From: Stemphylium vesicarium
Lineage: Eukaryota > Ascomycota > Dothideomycetes > Pleosporales > Pleosporaceae
DNA length: 64,000 nt
NCBI GenBank assembly: GCA_004380135.1
Contig: QXCR01000034.1
Location: 310,001 to 374,000, forward strand
Direction of reading: 5' to 3'
The translations under genes and the position numbers were made by a program. The notes beneath the pieces were generated by a model. That model was not told the DNA's origin. It ran no database searches and saw only the letters and a list, made by a program, of their open reading frames with translations. This document shows, in pieces, positions 1 to 8,998 of the stretch. Position 1 is the first letter of the stretch. Every line of letters starts with the position of its first letter.

Positions 1-1
1 C

Positions 2-1159
2 TCCACCCCAGATCACTCACTTCTATCTAGGGCCTTGAACGTTGCTGGCAGTACGAACGGTGTCTCTCTCTATCCAGCTATTCACGGAACTGCACAGCAT
101 GCACCTCCCCAGCCATCCCCACCCTCTGAACAACCGCAGCCTTATAACTATTCACCAAATTTACCCCAGCAGGCTCAAGAGTTGTCATATACTATCGCTC
201 CAGGGTTAACGGCTCCGAACCCACCACCTGCATTTGCGCAACGACTTTTGGCTACTCAGCAAGAACAAGGCAACTCTGTATCCGGCCAAGGCTTGCAACA
301 ACCAGGACCATCTGCGCTTGCGAATCGGGGAATATATGCTCCCAATGATGCAAATGGCCAGTTGACAGCAAGTCAGCCTCAGCGAGACCCACGCCCTCCA
401 ATTCCGCGTCTTACTCCTCCCCGCCCAGGAATGCAGCGCTCTGCCCCTAGTCCGCTAAACCTCCTCGCACCACCTTCGCCCCTCTCATCACTCGCCCCGT
501 CCTTGCTATCAACCTCGCCCTTAGCCATTACCCGCCATGGCATCCCCCTCCAAATCTACTTCCCTAAACTGCTCGTTCCAGGAAACACGATAGGTCCAGG
601 CGGAGCCAAACTGGGTGACGGAGGCAGCGCCGAGACCGACGCTTTCCTCCTCGGCCATGCCCACCCCGGTAGCGGCAAAATCACGCTGAACAAAGCCGTT
701 TTCCTACCGGTAGGCGTATGGCAGAATGCAGTGGAGCGAGTGAGAAAGGGGAAGTATAATGTGCTGGAATCTTACCCTGCGCCGGGCCCCAGCATGCCGA
801 ATCACACCACGGGCTTGCCGCATCGAGCTGCGTATAAGAAAATGAAGGAGGTATATGGCTTCATGGTTTCTGCGCCCCCGGCGAAGAGGGAGCGCGAGTT
901 GACGAAGAGGTGGAGGGTTAGCAAGGGGAGGATGACGGGGAGTGAACGGGGGGGTGTCTGGGAGGGTTGGGGTGTCGAGGTGGATCGAGAGGTTACTCTG
1001 AGTAGGGAGGAGAGGAGTGGTGCGGTGCTGCATGATAGAATTATTTATGGAGAAAGTGAAGCGGATAAAGAGAGGGAGAGGAGGCGGAGGGAGATTGAGG
1101 AGATGCTGGAAGAAGAAGAAGAGGCGCTCGAGGACATGGACATGGACATGCAAGTGTAG
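2..1159 (+). CDS. 3' part of an unknown gene (5' end outside window)
   Basis: The frame is open from base 2 to the stop at 1157-1159, so the start lies outside the window. An AG at 29-30 in a pyrimidine-rich context could be a 3' splice site, making 31 the first base of the last exon; the TTG at 35 is not a credible start. The first 170 residues are low-complexity, rich in Pro, Gln, Ser and Ala. A more ordered region follows (roughly codons 175-330 of the visible part), with a Gly-rich stretch (GPGGAKLGDGG) and many aromatic and basic residues. The tail is charged, Arg/Glu-rich and likely coiled coil, ending in alternating Asp-Met. I do not recognise the family. The layout of disordered front, compact middle and charged tail would suit a nuclear regulatory or scaffold protein, but that is only a guess. 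Confidence 0.7.
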   Translation, partial: STPDHSLLSRALNVAGSTNGVSLYPAIHGTAQHAPPQPSPPSEQPQPYNYSPNLPQQAQELSYTIAPGLTAPNPPPAFAQRLLATQQEQGNSVSGQGLQQPGPSALANRGIYAPNDANGQLTASQPQRDPRPPIPRLTPPRPGMQRSAPSPLNLLAPPSPLSSLAPSLLSTSPLAITRHGIPLQIYFPKLLVPGNTIGPGGAKLGDGGSAETDAFLLGHAHPGSGKITLNKAVFLPVGVWQNAVERVRKGKYNVLESYPAPGPSMPNHTTGLPHRAAYKKMKEVYGFMVSAPPAKRERELTKRWRVSKGRMTGSERGGVWEGWGVEVDREVTLSREERSGAVLHDRIIYGESEADKERERRRREIEEMLEEEEEALEDMDMDMQV

Positions 1160-1260
1160 GGACATCAGTGGGAAAGAGACTGACAGATGGGCAACCTCTT
1201 CTAAGAGAAGACTTGGCGATCCTTCATTATAGCCTTCAGAGCCCTGATACGGATTGTGCT

Positions 1261-2139
1261 TCAAATGCATCTTCCACCGTCAACTTCAAGGTTGACTCCC
1301 GTAATAAAGCCCGCCTCTTTACTCGCCATGAAAATACACGCATTGACCACGTCATCCACCTCTCCAATGCGTCCCATGGGTACATTCGCCGTGAACTTTG
1401 TTCTGTTCTCTGGCGTATCCTCCATGCCTGTAAAGGCAGAGAAAAGGCCCGTGGCCGTGACCAGGGGACAGATGGACACGACACGGATCTGATGCGGTCC
1501 GTACTCTGCTGCGAGGCCTTTTGTTGCCTAGCAAGGAAGATAGGTTAGCAGAGGCACTTGAGGATGACAAGAACAAGGAAGAGAGACATACGTTCCAAAC
1601 AGCCCCTTTGGAAGCATTATACCACACCAGCCCGGGCCTCGGTCTCGTCGCCCCAACACTCGCAATATTAATTATCACGCCGCCCTCTCCCCTCTCAATT
1701 GCCTGATCAACCCAAGCATTACACCCCAAATAAACCCCTTTGACATTAACATCAAACACCCTATCGAACTCGTCTTCCGTGACAGTTGTCGTCGGCTTGT
1801 TGGTGTACGACCACCCCGCGTTATTCACGAGGATGTCGCAGCTCCCGAACTTTTCGATGCATGCTGCGATGGCACCTTTCCAGTCGGCGGACTTGGTCAC
1901 GTTCATGCTGTGGAAGGACAGGGAGGAGGGGTTTGTGGCACAGGTTTCTTCGCCGCCCGTGGAATTGATGTCGCAGACGAGGACTTTGGCGCCTTCTGAG
2001 GCCATGCCTTTGGATATACCTGCGCCAAAACCTGAGCCGCCGCCTGTGAAAGGGTTGATGTTAGTGATCTGGGTGAGAACGAGGAGCGGAGGGCGCGAGT
2101 ACCAGTTACGAGGGCGACTTTGCCGTCTAGTCTGCCCAT
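1261..2139 (-). CDS. short-chain dehydrogenase/reductase (classical SDR)
   Basis: Three exons on the minus strand (2139-2103, 2043-1592, 1527-1261) with 59- and 64-nt GT..AG introns give 251 residues, the usual length of a classical SDR. The nucleotide-binding TGGGSGFGAG motif near residue 13 is recreated only after intron 1 is removed, which confirms the splice. Asp in VLVCDIN after beta-2 suggests an NAD(H) preference. NNAG follows near residue 86. The catalytic set is Ser141, Tyr154 and Lys158 (YNASK), and the C-terminus has the family's GxxLEVDGG block. It probably oxidises a hydroxyl or reduces a keto group in the cytosol; the substrate cannot be told from sequence. It is divergent from the aldehyde dehydrogenase at 2772, with 632 bp between starts. 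Annotations such as 3-oxoacyl-ACP reductase or glucose dehydrogenase would be equally compatible. Confidence 0.93.
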
Positions 2140-2771
2140 TGTGATGTTTCGGGATGGTTCTCAGAGTTTGGGGTGCGCAAGGAAATGAGAGGATCGGAGT
2201 TCAAGTTCGATAAGGTATGCAATCAATACAGTCGTCTCCAGCGTTGAGTGATTGATGTAAGCCAGGTAGGCAAGAGCGATGTCATGTCAAGAAAGAACAA
2301 CACATCCTCTGCCCATCACTTTCATAGTGCCTGCCGTCTAACCCATCGGTACCCCCATCTCTAATCACGCTCCACTAGTGAGGAGTAGTTTCAGAATGTA
2401 GAACACGGTAATGAGGGGTAAGCATGATTGCCCCGCATGGAAGTTGACGTGGTGTTGGAGGACCACCGAGATTCGAACCAATGGCACGCCGTTCCCGCCG
2501 AACATCTTTACGTCAAGCGCTCTCTTACCGGATCTTCTTACCTGTGGTAGCCGAAGTTGGGTGCTTGCCTGGTGATTTGATGGGGTCGCATAGCCTATAT
2601 AGTGCCAAAAGTGGGGTAGGTACAGGTGCTTGCTTGACGTTTTTCCTTCCTCTCGAAAGGTCTTCTTCGAAACCAGTAGGCCTTTGATTTCGGGGTTCTT
2701 ATACTTGGTGCCTGATACGAATCGCCTTGAGGATTTAAGTCTAGTCTACCGACACCGAAATCAACGGCAAC
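2140..2771. promoter_or_regulatory. divergent intergenic region between SDR and aldehyde dehydrogenase
   Basis: This 632-bp stretch lies between two divergently transcribed dehydrogenase genes and must carry both promoters. No coding exon is supported here. A tRNA T-loop-like string near 2470-2479 (complement GGTTCGAATC) has no matching acceptor or T stem. I could not assign individual transcription-factor sites with confidence. Confidence 0.55.
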
Positions 2772-4430
2772 ATGGGTTCGGAAAGGAAACATCCGCTTCC
2801 ATTCAAGGTGCGCGGGAAGGTGCAAGACCACGATAGAGTATTTGGACTGATGAAACTCAGTTGAACAACCCAGAACTACTCCACAATCTCTCCTTTGTCA
2901 ACGGCGACTGGGTCCGAGCAAAGTCAGGCAAGACATTCGAAGTAGTTGGTCAGCCATCCACCCCATGACTGACGGATAGAATCTGACGAAGAAAAAGATC
3001 CTGGGACTGGCAAGCCATGGATAGAATGTCCTACAAACGATGCATCTGATGTCGACGATGCTGTTAAGAGTTCATACGAGTCTTTCCAGAGATACAAAAA
3101 GATTAGCCCGCGGCAAAGGGCACAGATGCTGCATCGATGGGATGCTCTGATCAAAGAGAACAAGGAAGACATAGCCACCATTCTCGTCTATGAGACCGGA
3201 AAGCCGAGAGCTGAAGCCTACGGCGAGATTGACTATTCCACCGGCTTCACCTGGTGGTTCGCTGGAGAGGCCGAACGTATTCAAGGCACTGTCTTTACAC
3301 CTGCGCTTCCCAATCGACGTATATTCACAATGAAGCAACCACTCGGTGTCGCTGTTGCGCTGGTGCCGTGGAACTTTCCCATCGCTATGATCCTGAGAAA
3401 GGCAAGCGCTGCATTGGCTGCGGGATGTACAATGATTGTGAAACCCAGCCCGGAAACGCCAATCACAGTCCTCACATTGGCATATCTTGCGCAACAGGCT
3501 GGATTCCCCAAGGGAGCGCTCAATGTATTGACCACGGACCTCGACAAAACGCCCGAGCTGAGTGAAGCACTGTGCCGCCATCCGCTCGTGAGCAAGGTCA
3601 CCTTTACAGGCTCAACACGTGTTGGAAAGCTGGTTGCTAAGATATGTGCGGAAAACTTGAAGAAAGTCACACTGGAGTTGGGAGGCAATTGCCCTGTTTT
3701 GATCTTTGATGATGCAAACATTGAGCAAGCCCTCGGTCAGATATTCGCCCTGAAATACCGACATGCTGGTCAAGCTTGTATAACAGCCAACCGCATCTAC
3801 GTACAGTCTGGCATTTTCGACACGTTCCTGGAGCGCTGGAATGTCGAGACCCAGAAGATTGTAGTCGGTCATGGCGCAGACGAGAAAACGACAATGGGCC
3901 CAGTAACCACGCCGCGAGGTGTCGAGAAGGCGCTCGCTCTAGTGGAGGATGCAAGGAAGAAGGGGGCAAAGATACACACAGGCGGTAAGAAGGTGGAGAA
4001 AGACGGTGGCTACTTCTTCGAGCCCACAGTCATTACCGGTGTCACGCCTGACATGGATATTGCGAACGAGGAGGCTTTTGCGCCCATTAGCACATTCATC
4101 AAGTTCGACAAGGAAGACGAGGCGGTCAAGGCTGCTAACGACACCAGTATGGGCCTTGCTTCTTACTGCTTCACGAAGAATGTCGATCGGACATGGAGAT
4201 TGTTCGAGAACCTAGAGGCTGGCATGATCGGACTCAATACGGTATGCTCGTTGTCATAACACCCTAACAGAGATGTACTAACAAAGACATAGGGAAACTC
4301 TTCTGCTGCAGAGTCACCGTTTGGTGGCATAAAACAGAGTGGGTATGGAAAGGAGTCTGGAAAGGATGTTGCTGTGAACGAGTACCTCATCACTAAGACG
4401 GGGACATTTACATTGGAGGAACAGTCTTAA
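2772..4430 (+). CDS. succinate-semialdehyde dehydrogenase-type aldehyde dehydrogenase
   Basis: Four exons (2772-2807, 2861-2948, 2998-4241, 4293-4430) separated by introns of 53, 49 and 51 nt give 501 residues, typical for ALDH. The small first exon is needed because a TAG at 2834 blocks the frame and exon 2 has no ATG. Splicing restores VDPGTGKPW after the N-terminal NGDW block. The catalytic pair is Glu268 (LELGG) and Cys302 (GQACITANR), the canonical ALDH numbering. The cofactor-site PWNFP and the terminal PFGGIKQSGYG block are present. The closest family is NAD(P)-dependent succinate-semialdehyde dehydrogenase (UGA2/GabD), which sends the GABA-shunt semialdehyde to succinate. No clear mitochondrial presequence is visible. 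A broader ALDH specificity is possible. The divergent SDR neighbour may act on related aldehyde or alcohol substrates. Confidence 0.95.
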
Positions 4431-4859
4431 CGTTGGAAGACAGAAAGCACAGTACAGCGCGAGGTTTGTGGATGTCTCAGCTGGCGGATTGTCTTTCACT
4501 TGTTTGGCACTAGTCAGCTTCGAGGAACAATGACTGTACCCTTGGCTGTCTTCCTGTAGCACGTCCCTGAACCAGACTTCATCCTCGTCTCACCGCGAAG
4601 TGTGTGCGTTTGTTTACCAACGCCAACACCTGATAAACGAACAAGATTCTGCAATTGAACGCAACTATTGACCATCGCCGCACGAATATAAGCACGGTAC
4701 ACGCTGCGCCTCACGTGACCGTGTTAGTGCCCGCCTCTTTGGAGCTTCCAAGGTTACCGCGGCGCGCCAGTCCATCTCCCGCCGTCGAGCTTCCAACAAC
4801 ACCTCCACCCCACGCAAACACCGTATAACCGCATAACCTTGCCGCCCACGACAGACAAA
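4431..4859. other. intergenic, no gene seen
   Basis: 3' flank of the aldehyde dehydrogenase and 5' flank of the NCBP3-like gene. No supported reading frame or RNA gene is seen. Confidence 0.5.
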
Positions 4860-6424
4860 ATGGATGACACGGACATGACAGATGTCGCCTATGACATTGA
4901 CATTGATGTAGGATCCAATGTAGCGCCGGTAGCGCAACCACAGCCGCAGCAGGTTGTCGAGGTGAGCCCTTGGAAAGCTGCATGGGAGTGAGCGCCATTG
5001 ACTGACGCGCACATAGCAGAAGAACACAGCAGAGCCCGAGGGAAGCATACCCGCGGCTTACCTAGAAGACATTGTGGTCCATGAGGCATGGCCCGAATCC
5101 ATAAACCTCCAGGGCGTGAGCGACTTCGACCCCAACGACCCGCTGTACTGGGCCATGGAGCATTGTCAGTCAGACCCGCGCGTTAAGCAACTGCGTTGGG
5201 TGAACGACAACTCGGTCAACCTTGAATATTACTCCAAAGAAGATGCCGCGCTAGCCCTCAACATCCTCACACACCCCGACAATGGCGACACCAGCAACCT
5301 CTCCATGCAAGCGGCTCGGAAAGCGAAGGCATACTCGAAGAAGCCAGACAGCGTCCTCATGGTTCGGCAGTCGAATGCTGGGGACCAGAAGCCAAGGGGT
5401 GCGGCGACAAAGAGTAATTACTACCAGCGCAACCCAGATGTAGCAGGCAATCGTCAGAGGGAGCCGCGACGGAAGCCACCACCAAAGAAGGACTTCCTAG
5501 ACTATGGAGACGAGGATATGGGCTCTCGCGAGCACACGAGGCGGAGAAGCACCGGCGACGAATCTATGGGCGATTCAGGTGTTGATCGCAGAGGCCCGCG
5601 CAGGAACGGACGAGACACTCGCGATGACCGTGACAACCGCGGTCGGGGTAGAGGCCGCCAATCCACTGGAAGGCTTCGGACCGACAATCAAGACGTCGAT
5701 TCTTACAGGCCAGGTTCAAGAAGGTACTTTTGCGCTTCTCCCCACTGCCAATCCGGAAGCTAATGAAATTAGTCCAAAAGAACCACGCTTTGGCCGCCTA
5801 CGAGGGCGCAGCGCTTCACCCGCCTCAGACGAAGATGGCGATGGCCGATTTGGATTCGCAGAGAACGCCACGCATGCAGGGCGCACACGGTACCGTAGCC
5901 GAAGCCGCAGTTACAATAACCGACGTCGACGCGAACCCAGCGCCGATCGATGGACACACGACCGCGCGAACTATGACCGTGCTGGTGGCAGTTCAGGAGG
6001 AGGCCGATGGCAGAAGGACGCCTTTTTCGTCGACACCTCGCCCATGGGTAATCACCATCGCTCAAATGCCATTGATGTGAAGCGAGGAAGCGGAAACTCA
6101 CTGCTTTCGCGCATGACCAAAGATGGCCAACCTGTAGTCCCACAGCAGAAGCGCTCTCTTGCTGACAGGATCACGCGCGACAGCGACGACGACCCAGAAG
6201 AGCTGTTTGGGCGATTGAAGAATGACGACCGCGATCCCCGTGTCACCGATTTCTCCGAACCAGCACGACCCCGTCGCGGTCTCGCCGACCGTATATCGCG
6301 CGACACTGACATGAGCATCCGCGGCCAGGGACGAACCCGGAGCCAAGAGGGCATCAACATCCGCGGCTCTGCTGAGCGTTCTGGAAGTGGAATCAATATA
6401 CGCGGCGTGGCAAGCGGGGCTTAG
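4860..6424 (+). CDS. NCBP3-like (DUF2414) nuclear cap-binding/RNA protein
   Basis: Exons 4860-4961, 5017-5723 and 5773-6424 (introns 55 and 49 nt) give 486 residues. The acidic N-terminus leads into a 65-residue block (about residues 50-115) with LQGVSDF and LRWVNDNSVNLEYYS, matching the NCBP3/DUF2414 fold: an RRM-like domain whose W-[IV]-[ND]-[DN]-S-x-N-[VL] core binds the cap structure in the animal protein. The remainder is rich in Arg, Ser, Asp and Gly (RGRGRGR, repeated RSRSRS), as expected for a nuclear RNA-associated factor. Near the C-terminus two LADRI(T/S)RD modules and two INIRG modules are repeated. By family it would bind capped RNA with the cap-binding complex and link to mRNA export. 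Human NCBP3 is longer and function in fungi is little studied, so the role is inferred. The next two genes are also RNA-linked. Confidence 0.85.
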
Positions 6425-7112
6425 AAACCTTCGGCTACGACACCTGCGTCTACCGACAAACGGCAAGAGAGGGATACAAGCTGCCTGAATGCGTCATGGA
6501 GGATTATGAGCAGGGCCAAGACTTGGATAATGATACAGAATGAAGCTGCCTCCAAGGCAGATTTGTTTGTTTTGCGTCTGCTTAGGATATATCATCACTT
6601 CTACTCTACATGTTTTATACTCTTTTATTTTTGTATGCATGTCTTGTATAACGCTAACAGGCGTATATCCACGATGGGGCGTTGTTGTTAAAAAGAAATT
6701 GCTAAGCTTAATGGCCGAAAAGATTGAATGGAATGATTGTGATCTAGCCATGAATGGTGTCTTGTTTGTCCATATCCTGTGCACATGCATCATATTTGTG
6801 TCTAAAAAGTCTGGGTTGCTGGAGCCGGAGAATACATCGCTGTGTACTATAAAATCTGGACTAATTACGTTCCACAGTGACAAAGAAACACGCGCATCCT
6901 TCTCTAACCTACTTTTGAAAAGCTAATCCTCGCTTTTGCTACGTTCGGAAATGGGGAAGAACCACCGAGGTTAGCTTTCTAGCCTTCCCTTTGCGCCGCC
7001 TGACTAAATGAAACCAGAAAAAAGAACCACACCTTCCTCTCCACCAAATCTATCCAAACGGCCTCCATCCCCAATCCTGTCATTTTCTCAATGTCGAATT
7101 TGTGTCGCCTCT
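6425..7112. other. convergent 3' flanks, no gene seen
   Basis: The region lies between the 3' ends of the NCBP3-like gene and the zinc-knuckle gene. It is AT-rich and looks like 3' untranslated sequence. The short open frames on both strands at 6494-6926 overlap each other and lack family features. Confidence 0.5.
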
Positions 7113-8153
7113 TCATCCCATATTCATTGCTCTTGTCATAGCCACGCGCTTACTGAACGGACTCAGACTGCGCTCTCGAGGGGTGGGTGGTGGCGCTGCT
7201 TGCACTGGTGGAGCAGGGGTGGGACGGTCGTCGAAGCGGTTCCTTGTAGGTGGTGCACGTGTGCTGGCACGTCGTCTTGCCCCATTCCTCGTGTCCTGTG
7301 GACTGCGCGAGCGCCGTGCAGCTTTACGCTTGGAGAATGGACTCAGACTGCGGTCGCGACTGCCGTGGTATGGCGAGGGCGAGCGCATAGGGCCGCGCTT
7401 CGACGTTCCGTTGGCGGGAGGGAGCCGCTCATCCGATGTGTCCATGGGGTCTGCGCTCCTTGATCGTGACCGTGAGACTGAGTATCGCCGGCCTGCTGGT
7501 CGCTTCCTGTCTCCCCGGGCGCTTCGGCTCCGTGATGGTACGCTGCCGCTTATACTCCGCCGTACCCTCCCCCGAGCGTTCTCAAGTGATGTCTGCATGC
7601 GCGTGGACCGCGACCTCGACTTGGACCTGGTCCTCCGACGGCCTCGCTCATCCGGGCTGAAGGAGCTCATGCGCCGCCGCGTGTTCCGGTCTGCCTTGTT
7701 CATGTCTGGCGGCGAGCGCGAATCCATGGATACCGATCGCCTGCTTCGTTTGCGTACGGCTTTTTCATCGTCTCTTCCTCGATGCCTGTGGCCATTGTGC
7801 TTTCGCCGTGGTGGTGAAGGAGATGGAGAGCGTGAGCGGTTGGTCGAGATGGTGGAGACTGAGTCTGCAGACGAGGTAGAGAGGGAGCGCGCGCGCTTGC
7901 GGTCGTCTTCCTTCTTCTTCAGAATCTCATCCGCGACGCCCTTCGTGCGCACCAGGTCCTCGGGTACTTCGGTGGTGAGTTTAGGCTTCAGCTTGGGGTT
8001 GAGAAGTTGTTGTGTCCTGGAAGGCCGCGACTTGTAGGGGCGCTCTTGAGCGGGCGCCTTGCATTCGTAACTGTAGTGTCCCCTCTGTAGGCATTTCTGG
8101 CAGAGAGTATCTGCTGACGCCTTGGAGCGGCCGGCACCCGGGCGGCGGAACAT
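7113..8153 (-). CDS. CCHC zinc-knuckle protein with RS-rich tail (ZCCHC10-like)
   Basis: A single exon of 346 codons from the ATG at 8153. A longer start at 8270 is in frame, but its extra 39 residues look like translated 5' UTR, and homologues begin MFRRPGAG. The zinc knuckle CQKCLQRGHYSYEC (C-x2-C-x4-H-x4-C) lies near residues 18-31, followed by the short basic linker seen in ZCCHC10 and fungal relatives. The remaining 270 residues are Arg/Ser/Asp-rich with many RS and SP dipeptides and the module RDRSLSPFSKR, which recurs at the C-terminus as RERSLSPFSKR. This is an RS-type tail of nuclear splicing-associated proteins and would be a target of SR kinases. It is a single-knuckle RNA-binding protein, probably nuclear. 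It is divergent from the R3H gene at 8999. The exact function is unknown. Confidence 0.87.
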   Translation of the reverse strand: MFRRPGAGRSKASADTLCQKCLQRGHYSYECKAPAQERPYKSRPSRTQQLLNPKLKPKLTTEVPEDLVRTKGVADEILKKKEDDRKRARSLSTSSADSVSTISTNRSRSPSPSPPRRKHNGHRHRGRDDEKAVRKRSRRSVSMDSRSPPDMNKADRNTRRRMSSFSPDERGRRRTRSKSRSRSTRMQTSLENARGRVRRSISGSVPSRSRSARGDRKRPAGRRYSVSRSRSRSADPMDTSDERLPPANGTSKRGPMRSPSPYHGSRDRSLSPFSKRKAARRSRSPQDTRNGARRRASTRAPPTRNRFDDRPTPAPPVQAAPPPTPRERSLSPFSKRVAMTRAMNMG

Positions 8154-8998
8154 GGCAGGCTTTGCGGGAGCAGCGTCGCAGCGGACTTGTTGTGAAGCGG
8201 GAAGCGATGGACAGGAAAAGATGGCACGCGACTCGGGCGTCGGATTGACACTTCTCTGCGAAGTAATCAAGCCTCGCCAAGTTCCAATCTTCTTCTGTCA
8301 CTTTCGGCGAAGGAAGCGCGTCCGGCCTTGTGCGCGATAGGCAAGGCGCACATGCGCATGGGCCGGAGAATTCGGCGGAGCGCATGACTAAGCCTGCCCA
8401 CTTGCGGCTTCATCATCGCTTCTCTGACCTTTGCACGTCTCGCCCTGCACCCCGCATACCCGCCTGGTCGCCGCCCGATACCCGATACTCTGCCCAGCGG
8501 ACGAGCCAATTCACCGGCCGTCTCTCCTCTTGCGCCCCGTCTCTGGGTGCTTTGTTGCTTCCGTTCCCGCTAGAAGCAGCCTCGGATCGCAAGCCTGGCG
8601 TTAAGGCTACTTCACCGCAGTCCTCGACGAACCCACACTTTTACACACCTTTCCCACGAATGTCGGCACACCAACATGTCCAGCTTTCTGGCTCCGGTTA
8701 TCGCGACTTTCCTTGAGCACCCTATTTCCTGAAAAAATTACGTCCATCCCTTCGGTTAACACCACCTTCATTTCGGTCCACGACGACCCATTCACGGCCT
8801 TGGGCTTGCTGATTCTTCCCGCTTAAGCTCAGCTGTCTGTCATCCCATCCGACGGCCTCGCTATAACGGAAATATCCGACTTCGAATTCACCTTCTCTCC
8901 CTTCGCATTCGAGCACATACTGCGCACTGCGCCTCGGCCATCCGCATCGCAATTTGCTACTCCGTTGAGCTGTAGCGCTAACCGCCGCCCCCAAAGCC
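8154..8998. promoter_or_regulatory. divergent promoter region of zinc-knuckle and R3H genes
   Basis: 845 bp between two divergent starts. It should hold both promoters and the leader of the zinc-knuckle gene. No conserved coding exon is seen. Confidence 0.5.

Noticed and set aside
704..1270. 188-codon minus-strand open frame
   Set aside because: It is antisense to the end of the first gene and the SDR 3' flank; its low-complexity Pro/Leu/His composition mirrors the coding strand.
2460..2560. tRNA-like T-loop (GGTTCGAATC on the minus strand)
   Set aside because: The 5-bp T stem has two mismatches, and no acceptor or anticodon stem can be formed around it.
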